Shown: positions 53,201 to 62,619, numbered from the stretch's first letter. The stretch: 64,000 nt of DNA from Tridacna crocea (GCA_943736015.1 OX031069.1:43806728-43870727), one strand, 5' to 3'. Notes: generated from the sequence alone by a model not told the origin. Program-made: numbers and translations.

Positions 53201-55149
53201 ATGTTTTGGAAATTTTATACCTTGTGGAAGTCCCAAATGACCTCAGGTGATGTAATATGCTTATATTAGATAATTCTATGCATTTCTAACAAAGTAAAAG
53301 AACATTTAATACCAATCAAAGCACTGACAGCGCTACCTACCTGGTATTATGATTCAAGCTTCCAAAATATCATAATCTGAGAAACTACACGAATATTTTT
53401 CGGATAAAGCGCATTTTCTTGACAACAAAATGCCTTTACATCCTAGAAGGCACCCATATGACACTTTAAGATTTATTGTGTTTCAATTTGGGGATAAAAT
53501 GGAAGCACGTATAACAAAAGTCCATTAATATACATTTTAACTTTTTATATCAATTGCTGAAAAGTCAACAACTATCTGGTTCATTTCTTTGTTGTAGATA
53601 GAAAAAAAAAAAGAATAAAATTTTATAGCATGCTTATTTTCATGGTCTTAATAATCATATTCATTACAGTAAAAGGAGCTTTTAGTGCATAAAGTTATTG
53701 GTAAATTGTGTACCATTTAACTCTTGCATCTAAAAAATGAACAAACAAAAATTAAAAGTAAAATACATCTTCATCTTATTTACTCAGAAGAAATTGTATA
53801 GGCTAAGAAGGTGCTTTCTCTTGTTATTTCATCAGTTAGTTCTCTCAGCAAATGATATCAAACAACCTTATTCACCAGGTTTAATACGATTCCAATCATT
53901 GTATTGATTATAGAAGTAATAAATATAATCCTGACGTCAATGAGTTCTCATGGGTCAACAGCAAGAAATATCTTTGATTCTAATAAATGTCATTAGCTTT
54001 TGAACAAAACCTCAACACTTGTCTTCATTAATACTCTGACTTCTTTCACTGATACAGCTTTTTAGATAGGATAAATTATAATGGTAAGGCACAATGTTTG
54101 TCATGTAATATATCCTGCATCACTAATATCATAATTGATGATTTTGTGAACTATAGATACGTTTTGGGTACCAGCCGTTTTATGTGACCAAGAACAGTTC
54201 TGTCAGTACTTTGATTCAACCAAAATTGCTTCTTTTTCTATAAAACAGCTGTTTTGACATTAGGTATGAATGTATAATCTAATCAGAACATGTTTCTGAC
54301 ATATTAAATGTACAAAATTAAATGAAAATTCAACCTAAACTGCTATATTTTGGTATCTCATATGCAGCAGTGCACTTAATGACCATTGACCTCAGTAACT
54401 CCCAAAAGCCCCACTCGCCAGGTGGCAGACTTTGCAAAAATGCTCAGGAGACCTTGGGGTTTCAAAAAATCATAGTGCCGAAAATTCCCCTGGGGGGCCT
54501 ATCGGTGGCTCAAGATCTAAGTAAATTTACTTTTACTTTCATAGGTACATATATATGTACTTACATAAAGTCTGTTGTCTGAGCATGTTATATTCTTCGA
54601 AGATTCGACTGTCTTATATGACGCATCACTACTAGCCCCGAAAGCGGGCTGACTGTAATATTAGGCTCTATAAAGTAGCAATGTTGAAAATAGCTTTTTC
54701 GTATCAATACGTTTGAGGAGAAATGAGACCTGCTTTAGCAACAGATTTCTCTAAAACTGGTGATCAAAGTTGAGTGAATTGCACGAGGTAGCGTTTTATT
54801 TGGTAAACCTTTTTTTTTATTTAAATTCAAAGTAACGGTTGTCGCGTAGGAAAGTGGTTCGGTTCTGTACCCAGGATGCCCATATCAGATAGATGAGTAT
54901 TTATAGAATGCCATCTAGCGGGAGATAATGACATAAAGTCAGTATGTGTTTGTGATTGTGATCACATACAGTCACATGTATTGCTTACCTTGGTGTACCG
55001 TCGCTGTTACCCAGGCTTGTTAGATCTATAGTTCCACTCCCATCGTTAAACTGACACGAACATCCGTCTTGTGACACGCAGTCTTTCCCGCCAACACTTA
55101 TTATATAAATAAACAACCACGTGACAACCAGGGCGTTAAAATTGCTCAT
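43193..55149 (-). CDS. MRH-domain type I membrane receptor (7 exons, complete)
   Basis: Exons in transcript order: 55149-54989, 51138-51042, 49040-48913, 47578-47485, 47056-46926, 44991-44865, 43261-43193. All introns are GT-AG and phases join: 807 nt, 268 residues (human cation-dependent mannose-6-phosphate receptor has 277). A signal peptide spans about 1-20. The luminal MRH-like domain (about 22-182) has twelve cysteines and the blocks GTIDLTSLG, SYNPCGAF and VKLIC. A Gly-rich stalk leads to a membrane span at about 194-219, and a 48-residue tail follows (MKAVKKASGSDMIPNKTVW). Layout and order fit the M6P receptor / ATG27 group, which carries cargo from Golgi to endosomes. Aligned by eye to the mammalian receptor, only one of the four sugar-contact residues is clear (Glu150); the Gln, Arg and Tyr positions are not matched. 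It may be a non-lectin relative. The gene symbol is therefore left empty. Confidence 0.85.
43306..43495 (+). mobile_element. Family A MITE near the last receptor exon
   Basis: Right TTAA at 43,496. Reduced hairpin. It lies about 43 bp upstream (in transcript sense) of the exon 7 acceptor. Confidence 0.75.
43816..44072. mobile_element. Symmetrical family A MITE
   Basis: Complete hairpin (AAAACACTGTGGGAAAAGG) but right-end type sequence on both sides, as at 13,336. Ends near TTAA 44,070. Confidence 0.78.
44158..44800. repeat. 51-52 bp tandem array interrupted by half a MITE
   Basis: Nine units start with AACCAAAAAGAACAAGGA and contain AAATAATTTGTCAGTTGAAA at 44,158, 44,209, 44,261, 44,312, 44,363, 44,415, 44,466, 44,518 and 44,570. 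The right half of a family A MITE (44,613-44,726, ending TTAA) follows, then about 1.4 more units to about 44,800. Units differ by only a few bases. The array lies 65 bp from receptor exon 6. Confidence 0.9.
44865..44991 (-). CDS. MRH receptor exon 6
   Basis: Residues 204-246: second half of the membrane span (VLPLALLYMILGTVYM) and the cytosolic tail with DMIPNKTVWVSGFSLIG. Confidence 0.9.
45081..45305 (-). mobile_element. Family A TTAA-MITE, receptor intron 5
   Basis: Complete hairpin and right TTAA at 45,306. A T-run precedes the left end. Confidence 0.85.
45373..45800 (-). repeat. Family D dispersed repeat, copy 7
   Basis: Reversed copy, rearranged: a piece of the palindromic arm stands at the left and part of the usual right palindrome is deleted. 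Confidence 0.8.
46109..46515. mobile_element. Mutator-like element, 407 bp
   Basis: Inverted ends CATCTTCGCGAGCC and GGCTGGCGAAGATG with about 65 bp of inverted similarity (TTTACGATCACTA, GTGGATCTTACCTTGGC). Flanked by the 9 bp duplicate TCAGTAATA at 46,100-46,108 and 46,516-46,524. A 103-codon open frame inside shows no known domain and is probably chance. Confidence 0.87.
46652..46872 (+). mobile_element. Family A TTAA-MITE, receptor intron 5
   Basis: TTAAs at 46,648 and 46,873. Near-perfect hairpin, GACGCCCC subgroup. Its right end is about 50 bp from the exon 5 donor. Confidence 0.9.
46926..47056 (-). CDS. MRH receptor exon 5
   Basis: Residues 161-203: last luminal cysteines (TVCACPNMC), the glycine-rich stalk GGKKTGGTGG and the first half of the membrane span. 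Confidence 0.9.
47361..47414. repeat. Short palindrome, diverged copy
   Basis: Relative of the 34,280 and 52,087 palindromes: GCGTAGATTCAAGATCAG mirrored by CGATCTTGATTTACGC. Confidence 0.75.
47485..47578 (-). CDS. MRH receptor exon 4
   Basis: Residues 129-160, VTQVKLICDESACDPQF, then the Glu150 region TPTEAGTTD. Donor gtaagt. Confidence 0.87.
47743..48330 (+). mobile_element. Two tRNA-derived SINE units
   Basis: Each unit has an A box exactly fitting TRGCNNAGYNG (TGGCTCAGTGG at about 47,754 and 48,094) and a B box GGTTCGAATCCCG at about 47,817 and 48,153, followed by a GTTTGTATTTGAG body. The second is preceded by GAGACCACTCCTTC and GCGTCAG, also present in the 23,312 copy. The inserted sequence between the boxes is too long for a functional tRNA. 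Confidence 0.8.
48360..48480. repeat. Decayed relative of the 25,412 hairpin MITE
   Basis: ACATATTCACCAACCACTCT, then TTCTGATTGGCTTAACCATT. Arms are diverged. The next 430 bp to exon 3 hold nothing recognised. Confidence 0.6.
48913..49040 (-). CDS. MRH receptor exon 3
   Basis: Residues 87-128, VCMTRPRDGSENIGD and on to YTSQDAAVT. It begins with the conserved Cys of the MRH core and ends in phase 2 at gtaagt. Confidence 0.85.
49065..49276 (-). mobile_element. Family A TTAA-MITE beside receptor exon 3
   Basis: Right TTAA at 49,277. The hairpin has several mismatches. It starts about 25 bp from the exon 3 acceptor side. A further A scrap lies at about 49,370-49,480. Confidence 0.78.
49800..50021 (-). 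mobile_element. Family B TTAA-MITE, receptor intron 2
   Basis: TTAAs at 49,796 and 50,022. Perfect core GCTCGTCACGAGC. Confidence 0.9.
50211..50355. repeat. (TCAA)n / (TTCA)n compound microsatellite
   Basis: Alternating blocks of TCAA and TTCA tetranucleotides over about 145 bp. Confidence 0.95.
50395..50803 (+). repeat. Family A MITE with a tandemly triplicated right half
   Basis: Units of 103, 101 and 101 bp start at 50,481, 50,584 and 50,685, each CTTCTTTTCCCACAATATTT to TTGTCTAGTCTAAAGTG. The normal terminus GTAAACAG and TTAA (50,804) follows the last unit. Confidence 0.88.
50808..51028 (-). mobile_element. Family B TTAA-MITE 9 bp from a splice donor
   Basis: TTAA 50,804 is shared with the element on its left. 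TTAA 51,029 lies 9 bp from the donor of receptor exon 2. Complete hairpin. Confidence 0.9.
51042..51138 (-). CDS. MRH receptor exon 2
   Basis: Residues 54-86, FKDVPYKNGEEQSL, SYNPCGAFSEDRCDEAA. Acceptor tttgcag. A family B MITE sits 9 bp inside the following intron. Confidence 0.88.
51792..51996 (+). mobile_element. Family A TTAA-MITE, receptor intron 1
   Basis: TTAAs at 51,788 and 51,997. Hairpin partly deleted. Confidence 0.87.
52087..52152. repeat. 66 bp palindrome, receptor intron 1
   Basis: CGGACAGTGTAGATCCAAG is mirrored by its inverse around GCACAGAACGTGC. Nearly identical to 34,280-34,340. Confidence 0.87.
52321..52572 (-). mobile_element. Family B TTAA-MITE with a partial duplication
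   Basis: TTAAs at 52,317 and 52,573. ACTTTGATAGTGTAGAAAA with ATTGTGGCAAAA is duplicated in tandem at the hairpin base. Confidence 0.87.
53026..54500. mobile_element. 1.5 kb foldback element, receptor intron 1
   Basis: Arms of at least 150 bp: left CGGGGAATTTTCGGGACTATG, shortened to GGGGAATTTTCGG, then CAAGGTCTCCTGAGCA and CGAGTGGGGCTTTTG, all inverted at 54,360-54,500. A C-run marks the left edge. The interior is AT-rich without coding capacity. Confidence 0.78.
54592..54929 (-). repeat. Family G dispersed repeat, copy 3
   Basis: Inverted relative to copies 1 and 2, closest to copy 1 (shared GCCCCGAAAGCGGGCTGAC). It ends about 60 bp from receptor exon 1. Confidence 0.82.
54989..55149 (-). 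CDS. MRH receptor exon 1
   Basis: Residues 1-53: hydrophobic leader ALVVTWLFIYIISVGG, then Cys24, Cys30, Cys32 and GTIDLTSLG. It ends in phase 2 at gtaagc. Confidence 0.88.
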
Positions 55150-55345
55150 TCTTAGACTGTATTATGGTACACTTTTCGCGCACTGGTTTAGCGTTTTAGA
55201 ACGTTTTATAACTGTTGAAAATCATTACTATTTTATGAAAATCAGTGTTAATTATACTAATATTTTAGCATTCCTTCAGTACTGATATTTTGAGATATTT
55301 ACAAACTTTAGATTTTCCCTTCTGTTTTCTGAACAGTCCCTTTAA

Positions 55346-55566
55346 CCCTTTACTCCATAGATACTCATTTCGACGCATTGCTTGTAGGAGCCTTTGGAAA
55401 ACATTGTGACAAAATGTGAAATTGCTCGTGACGAGCAATTTCACCTTTTGTCACAATGTTTTCTATGCTATCAAAAGGTATCATATACACATAAGAAACG
55501 ACTTCATCCTTGCTGTCATTTAGGGTCAATTAGAGATACCATAGAAATGCCTTATGGGGTAAAGGG
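55346..55566 (+). mobile_element. Family B TTAA-MITE upstream of the receptor gene
   Basis: TTAAs at 55,342 and 55,567. It lies about 200 bp upstream of the start codon of the reverse-strand receptor, so in or near its promoter. A family A scrap follows at about 55,840-55,970. Confidence 0.9.
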
Positions 55567-56059
55567 TTAAAGATAATTTTATCACATTGATAGAGGACAA
55601 CCAATACAATGTAGATTATAATTAGACTATAATGAGAGAGTGTCGGGTCGTTAAGTAGTACAGATAGCTGTTATTGATGTCGGGGCAGTGGCTTTTGGAT
55701 GAACTTTAAAAATCAGTCAGTGCAGATAGGGGAGATGTGACAAAGATGTTATCTTTAATTAAAGTTCTTATCACAACTTCAGTTGCTTTTGAGGCAAGTG
55801 TAGATCACGATCAGACTACACAAAATGTTCCCCAAACAATAAAGTTGCGATTCAATTATATGACAAAAAAGTAGACTTGTCCAAGTTGAAAGTATTCGCA
55901 GATAGCAAATTAAATTTGTGCCATATAATGGATTTTGTCAATGGCAGAATAGAAAACATAATGGAATCAAAGTACTGAAAGTACTAATAGAAGGTGATGG
56001 CAGAAATTTGCTACTAGGTTTTAACACTGTTTCAATTCGTTAAACATTTCATTCATCTG

Positions 56060-57189
56060 CATCATCGGATACCCCGGGGTCTCCCTATTTGCTACGCTAC
56101 ATCGACCCTGGGACAATTGACTAATAAAACTTTTTATTACATTCTGTTACTAATAATAGTAACATTTTCCACCGAAAATGGTGTAATATCAGTGTCACGC
56201 GAGGGCAGATATGACGGGGCAACGGGCTGATATCTGATATCCTGCCCGTTGATAAGATATTTGTTCTATATCTATAGCAACAGAACACTCGCTCTTAAAC
56301 TAACGTTCTGAAAACATCCATTTTGAAAAAAAAAATGGCGGAATCGGTCCGTCAATCGCTAGCGGAAAAATCTTCAAAACTACAGGCAACGTTGAATCGT
56401 TAAACCAACAATGACGTGATAAATAGAGAAAAGATTGTTGTTGTCTTGGATTGGGAAACTTTTCAGGCAATGTGTAGTGTCTATAGGCTATAGATCTACG
56501 ATTTTTATCCATTGAGCCTGGTGAATCGAGCTTGAGTTTCATGATTCGAAGCATCAACCATCTATTCTATTTATCCTGTTTCTCAGTTTTGATCCGTATC
56601 ACACTAAATTGAATATTTAGATTGAGAAACAATAATGGCAACATCTTTTTAACAATGAACAAACATGAAGAACTGTTTATTTAAAACGTCCTATACTGCA
56701 CATACGCAGCTCTACGATAGTGATGATGAATGACGTCATGAACGTGACGTTTACCCGCGGAAAAAAGTTGTGTCGAATGGAGACAAGATATTTTTTGTTT
56801 TTAGTATTTAAACTTGGTAGAAAACCAAAACAGCAATTGATCTCTGAATGTAATAAAGAGGTTATTACACGGCTGATGAGGGCCGGAGAGTGATATCGGC
56901 CCTCCACCTCGAAATCTGCCCTCGGGCTAAAGCCCTCGGGGCAGATATCAAGGTGGCGGGCCGATATCACCCTCCGGCCCTCATAAGCCGTGTAATAACC
57001 TCTAAGAATCAGCCGCCGAAAATCGATACGAAACGTCATAGCGTACAGTCCACTCGCCCATCACAAAATGATGATGGAACCAATGAAAAGCCAGCATTCG
57101 GCCAGCAGTAAAGCGAGGGAAATTCAATTAATTGTCCCAGGGGTCGATGTAGCGTAGCAAATAGGGAGACCCCGGGGTTTCCGAGGATG
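56060..57189. mobile_element. Mutator-like element, 1,130 bp
   Basis: Inverted ends CATCATCGGATACCCCGGGG and its near-inverse (about 65 bp, including CTATTTGCTACGCTACATCG). Flanked by the 9 bp duplicate ATTCATCTG at 56,051-56,059 and 57,190-57,198. It contains a second palindrome at 56,859-57,003 built on GGTTATTACACGGCT. No transposase is seen. Confidence 0.87.
56859..57003. repeat. 145 bp palindrome nested in the Mutator-like element
   Basis: Arms AGGTTATTACACGGCT and GAGTGATATCGGCCC are mirrored. GC-rich compared with its surroundings. The open frames on both strands are the same palindrome read twice. Confidence 0.82.
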
Positions 57190-57370
57190 ATTCATCTGAT
57201 GGTTGATAATATCTTTTCTCAAATTCTTGTCATTTTTTGTAGAGTCTGCTCAGCAATGACCAGTATAAATGTTGATTTTACACTTTATTGAATACAGTTT
57301 TACATATTGCTTGGGGACTGTAAAAACGCAGAAAATATAGAACATACTGTTAAGCAGACAAAAAAACAAC

Positions 57371-57434
57371 TCTCTCTCTCTCTCTCTCTCTCTCTCCCCT
57401 TCTCTCTCCCCTTCTCTCTCTCTCCTTCTCTCTC

Positions 57435-57480
<46 letters not shown>

Positions 57481-57487
57481 CTTCTCT

Positions 57488-57518
<31 letters not shown>

Positions 57519-57561
57519 CCCTTCTCTCTCTCTCTCCCCTTCTCTCTCTCTCTCTCTCTTC

Positions 57562-57600
<39 letters not shown>

Positions 57601-57613
57601 GGGGGGGGGGGGG
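57371..57613. repeat. (CT)n microsatellite with a G-run
   Basis: About 230 bp of CT with CCCCTT interruptions, then a G-run. The Ser/Leu-rich and Glu/Arg-rich open frames here are read-through of the tract. Confidence 0.95.
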
Positions 57614-58684
57614 GCGGAGGAGGGGAAGGGAAGGGACGGGACGGGGCCATTTGCCAAAGTGAAAGGAACACCACTTTTGTGGAGCTCAACTTTATGCCAA
57701 GTATAGGGCTTAAAATGTGCAGGTTTTATTCACAATTTACAAGACCACCCTAGGGGTTGTTCATTTTGAAAACGAAACACGGGTTTGTCGACACCTCAAC
57801 AGTTATTCATTAATAATAAATGTTTTACTTTATTTCGGCTTGTCTTTATCTACTGTACTACTTTGATTGAATTAAACGATTAGATAGAAAGAATTTACAT
57901 ACGTCCGTCTATCTTTGATACCAAACAAATACTTAAATTCTGTTTTAAAATTAATACAAAAAAATTCACCCAACAACTATATATAGAACTAAAACACTAA
58001 GCCCTGGTAGCCCGTAATGGCATGTTGATAGACGTAGCCCGGGGGGTACTAACTGTTGAAACTAACAGAACAAAAGAAGTGAACATTACCCGATATCGAT
58101 GAAAAGAAAAATCTGTTTGAAGTTGCTCCCGTTTCCTTCTTGTAAAAATGAACACTTAATTAACAAGAATTGTCATGCAAGTCTTTACAAGCTACTGGCC
58201 GCTTTTGCATGTAATCCTCTTTGATCAACAACGATTTGCGGCGAGAAAGGAATGACTCCTGTCGCAATGATTATCATCAATTCTCGGAAAGGAAAAGGCG
58301 GAGCTGCAATTTTGAAGAGCTCCTAACCCTTTACCGCACAATCCGTACGTTTAGTTTAACGCGACCCAAGAAAATGCCTGGTAACCAGCATTTTCTTCTT
58401 TTTCCATATTGTTTTCTTGCCCCACCACCCCCCCCAAAAAAAAAAAAAAATTCAATTAAGCAGTCACTTTTGTTTCGTCGTCGGCAAATGCTTCCAATTT
58501 GGACTAGTCTAAAAAAAATCGAATGGTAAATCTACTATTATATCTTCCGGGAAAAATGAGCTGGAACACCTACATTAATTTGTTTGTTTGTATTGGAGTT
58601 TAACGTTGCTTTAAAAGCTTAGGTCATATCAAAGTGTCAAATGCACACGTTCATTGTGTTTCCTGGCTTTCTGATGCAGGTAAT

Positions 58685-58685
<1 letters not shown>

Positions 58686-58729
<44 letters not shown>

Positions 58730-58750
58730 GGACAGAGAATGAGAGAGAAC

Positions 58751-58793
<43 letters not shown>

Positions 58794-58876
58794 TAGAGAA
58801 TGAGAGAGAGAGAGAGAGACGGACAGAGAATGAGAGAGAACAGAGAGAGAGAGACGGACAGAGAATGAGAGAGACG

Positions 58877-58913
<37 letters not shown>

Positions 58914-58962
58914 GGACAGAGAGAGAGAGAGAGACACAACAGAGAGAGAGAGAGAGAGAGAA
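58686..58962. repeat. (GA)n and (GACA)n compound microsatellite
   Basis: GA runs are interrupted by ACGGACAGAGAATGAG units and a run of GACA. No gene. Confidence 0.95.
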
Positions 58963-59150
58963 AGCCATTTTCCTTTTCCCACAATGATATATAGCTTGTT
59001 TTTTTAAGGAAAGTACTGTTACATGACCATTTTTGTTAATGAAGTATTCTGTTACAAGAAGAAATATGAAGAAAGGAGCTACTGAAAGACGATTTTTTCA
59101 TCGATATCGGGTATGCACAGTGTTCACTTTTTTTTTGTTTTGTTGTTTAA

Positions 59151-59355
59151 ACCTTTACCAGACGACAAATTTTTAGCCCTTTTCAAATTGAAAGCATCTG
59201 CAGACGACAATCAAAAGGTGCAACTGTTTATAGATTAGATAGCAACCATGGTAAAGGAGAAAATGCTGGTTACCAGCATTTTCTCCTTTTTCCACAATGC
59301 TTTCAAAATGCTTGCTTCCGAGGGTCGTGAAAAGTCGTCATTGTGTGGCAAAGGT
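59151..59355 (-). mobile_element. Family A TTAA-MITE with an empty-site control
   Basis: Bounded by TTAA at 59,147 and 59,356, inside the right arm of the 2.5 kb inverted repeat. The left arm has the unoccupied equivalent near 58,051-58,066 (AACTGTTGAAACTAACAG). Comparing the arms shows one TTAA-like site became two. Confidence 0.88.
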
Positions 59356-59929
59356 TTAAACAGTTAGTACCCCAGGCTACGTCTATCAACATACCAATAC
59401 GGGTTTCCAGGCCTCAGCGTTTTAACGCTATATATAGGATCTCTCTCTCTCTCTCTGTCCGGGTGAATTACCTTTTCGTTTTGATTTTGAAACACAATTT
59501 AAGTATTTGTTTAGTTTCAAGGACAGGCAGGCGTATTTAACTTCTTTCAATATAATCGTTTAATTCAATCAATTTACTAGAGTAGATAAAGAAAGCTGAT
59601 GTACAGTAACACATTTATTATTCTTGAATAACTGTTGAGGTGTCGACAAACCTCGGTTTCATTTTCAAAATGAACAAACCGTAGGGTCGTCTTGTAAATT
59701 GTGAATAAAACTTGCACATTTTGCATGCTGTTAAGCCTTACACTTGGCTTAAAGTTGAGCTCCACAAAAGTGGGGTTCCTTACACTTTGTCAAATGGCCC
59801 CGTCCCTTCCTTTCCCCTCCCCCTCTTGCCCCATCCAGAGAGAGAGAGTGTCAAATGGCCCCGTCCCTCCCCTTTCCCCCTCTTGCCCCATCGAGAGAGA
59901 GAGAGAGAGGTGTTTTTTTTTTAATTATT

Positions 59930-60520
59930 TGCACTTTAGAAAATAATACGCAATGTGGAAATTACAGAATCTCAGTTGTAAACACATGTGAATTAATATG
60001 ATTAAAAGATTTTGGAAAAGAATCTATTTTCGTCTACACAAAATTATAATGCTAATTTGGTCTAGGCAGATTTCAGATCTGCATGGGCAGTTTCCAGATC
60101 TGACTATATTCTGATCTGGCCTACGACATACATGTACATGTGTCAAAAAAAATTGAATTACTGATTATGTTTGCAAATTCGAAACACTTATTATTTGTTG
60201 GTATATTTCTGGCAAAACATGCATACATGAAATTTTGCAATTTTTTCGAATTCGAAATTTCCACACCACCATAATTTCCACTTATACAATATCAGTAACG
60301 ACCCATATATTGTGAACTTGTCACATATTTGTGCGACTGCTCATTTAATTATACATGTTAGTGCACATGACACATGTCAATTTCTTTAAAGTTTTGTTTC
60401 CAATCTAACTTTATGAACACATCTTCCGCTGTTGGTAATGGATAATCTGCTGTATCAAATACAGGGTTAAACATGATTTTAAAATGTCCTTAAATTCTAA
60501 CTGTATTGTCAGGTTTTAAT
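59930..60520. other. Unassigned AT-rich stretch
   Basis: A few TACATGTACATGT-like palindromes and AGATCTG motifs, no gene or named repeat recognised. Confidence 0.45.
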
Positions 60521-60526
60521 ATTCAG

Positions 60527-60633
60527 GCCTTTGCCAACTCTCAGAATTTGACGAGAAGCTGCTTCCCTCTCGCCTGAGAAATGGTGAAGTTCTTCAAAAT
60601 GGAGAAAAGTGGCCAGACTTTGACAGCCATTAG
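60527..60633 (+). CDS. Candidate terminal exon of an unknown gene
   Basis: After a tattcag acceptor a 107 nt frame of protein-like composition (CQLSEFDEKLLPSRLRNG, then ending EKWPDFDSH and TAG) is open in phase 2. No upstream exon could be found on the + strand in this window and the peptide is not recognised. It could be the last exon of a gene outside the window, a captured gene fragment or chance. Confidence 0.3.
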
Positions 60634-60789
60634 AAACAGTATATGAGCTGAGTAACACTAGGAAATAATATTTTAACAGTTTAACAGTTTAATTAAATAG
60701 AAAACCATGTCAATACATGAAATTATATAATACTTTCCATCAATTCGATCAATATCCTTATTAATATTCCTATAAAAAAAAAACTATGT

Positions 60790-61443
60790 AAATCTTTGCA
60801 GAACAGCAAAGTTTTAGACTAGTCCAAAATAAAAGCATTTGCAGATGACAAATGAAATTGGGCACAAATGACAGTATATGTCTAACCCTTTCCCACAAAA
60901 ACATTTTAGACCATTCCAAATTGATAGCACCTGCAGGCAACAAACCTGACAGAGACACAGATGAAGTGTAGTTTTATTACAGAGTAGAAAACATGTTGGG
61001 AAACGGAGAAAATGCTGGTAACCATCATTTCATCCTTTTCCAACAATGTTTCAAAAGGCCTCTTCTTCAGGGTCGTGAAAACAAGGGACTGTTTGGTACA
61101 GGGTTAACTCTTTAGACTGGTCCAAATTGAAAGCACTTGCAGACGACAAATTAAAGGCAACGCAAAACTTATCAATTGTTTCTAGCAGGGTAAAAAATCA
61201 TTGTGGGAAAAGGAGAAAATGCTGGTTACCATCATTTTCTCCTTTTCCGGCATTGTTTTTAAAAAGCTTCTATCTCAGGGTCATAAAAACCAGGGATTGT
61301 TTGGTGAAGGGTAAAGATTTTGAAAACAATGTGGAAAAAGAACAAAATGCTGGGTATCAACAATTCTTTCTTTTCACACAATGTTTTCAAAAGCCTTTTT
61401 CTTCAGGGTCTTCAAACCTAAGAATTGTGAGGAGAAGAGTTAA
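60790..61443 (-). mobile_element. Cluster of family A MITEs
   Basis: A truncated copy (60,790-60,880), a C-like reversed copy (60,884-61,103), an adjacent reversed copy (about 61,108-61,316) across TTAA 61,104, and a headless copy to 61,443. The hairpins in the middle two are fairly complete. Confidence 0.75.
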
Positions 61444-61566
61444 ACATGTTTATTGTTTCCCCAGCTCTATTCATTCACATTTTGGATGAAAAACATGATG
61501 GGAAGAGGACACATTACTCGGTTGAATAATGGTTTCCCTTTGCACTTTTTGTTATCTTGTTTATTT

Positions 61567-62089
61567 TACCCTTTACCACACAACAAAATTTCAGACCTGT
61601 TTGCTATGAAAACATTTGCAGATGATAGTTTCAGTGTGGCTCATATCAAATGATTCTTCTTTGATAGGGTGGAAAACTGTGGGAAGGAGAAAATGCTGGT
61701 AACCATTTTCTCCGTTTCCCACAATGTTTTCAAAAGCTTTTTCTTTCAAATTGTTAAGTCATCATTGTGCAGTAAAGGGCTAATCTTCCAAACACAATTA
61801 TTTCAATCATCCTGGACAGAATTTTTTGCTGAAAAAATTCTGTTTACCAGGTAAGATAATTTGTTACTGTCAAATTGAAAGCAATTGCAGCAGACAAATA
61901 TAGGTAATGCCTTAACTCATTACCAAACGACAATATTTTAGGCTTATAAGTTCAAATTGAAAGCATTTGCAGACGACAAAGTAAAAGTGACTGACAATTT
62001 CAAATTTGTTTATTCTCCTTTTCTCATAATGTTTTCTAGGGCTTCTTTCACAGGGTCGTCAAGAGTAGGGATTGTGTGGTAATGGGTAA
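61567..62089 (-). mobile_element. Two further family A MITEs
   Basis: Copies at about 61,567-61,783 (shortened hairpin) and 61,916-62,089 (left TTAA 61,912, hairpin left arm deleted). Decayed A fragments continue to about 62,470. Confidence 0.72.
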
Positions 62090-62619
62090 AAGGATGTAAA
62101 TAATGTTAAAAAGTAATGAAAATATTTTGTCTTACTACCAGCTTTTTCTCACATTGCCACAATGTTTCAACTTTCTCATGGTAAGAAAAACTCAGTTTCA
62201 ACGAAAATTTTAGGAATAAGATAGTATCTTCAAGTCTGACTTCACTTGTGGCAAAAGTCAACAAAGAGAACATATGTAGAGACAGGAAAATGCTTGCAAC
62301 CCCCATTTTCTCCTTTTGTAACAATGTCTCATCTTTCTCATGAAACTCAGTGTCGCAGTCCCGACTTTTAATGACCCTAACAATAAAAGACTTTTGAGAC
62401 ATTATAGGAAAAGGGCAAATACTGTCAATTCGAAGAAATCTAAAATTTTGTAGTTTGGTAGAGAGGTAAGGCTTGTTATGCCACAACTTACAAGAATACT
62501 TTTCTTAACTCTTAATGTAAATGTATCAGTCAAACATTCTAGTTCAGTTTTTTAGAGAACTTACGACCTGTCACAGGACTGGTCGATACAGCAATATTAC
62601 CACGTCTATTAATTTTGGC

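Larger units (their letters stand above)
57360..59915. mobile_element. 2.5 kb inverted repeat with CT/GA tracts
   Basis: The left arm (57,604-58,170: GACGGGGCCATTTG, TTTTGTGGAGCTCAACTTTA, CATGTTGATAGACGTAGCCC) is inverted in the right arm (59,010-59,830). Both outer ends carry CT/GA runs. The loop contains a family A MITE (58,325-58,530) and GA/GACA microsatellites. A family A MITE was inserted into the right arm only (59,151-59,355). Confidence 0.8.

Noticed and set aside
57307..57753. Ser/Leu-rich and Glu/Arg-rich frames over 100 codons
   Set aside because: They are translations of the CT/GA microsatellite, open in several frames on both strands.
58629..58987. Overlapping Ser/Leu-rich (reverse) and Arg/Glu-rich (forward) frames
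   Set aside because: Read-through of the GA/GACA microsatellite in multiple frames; no splice or start context.
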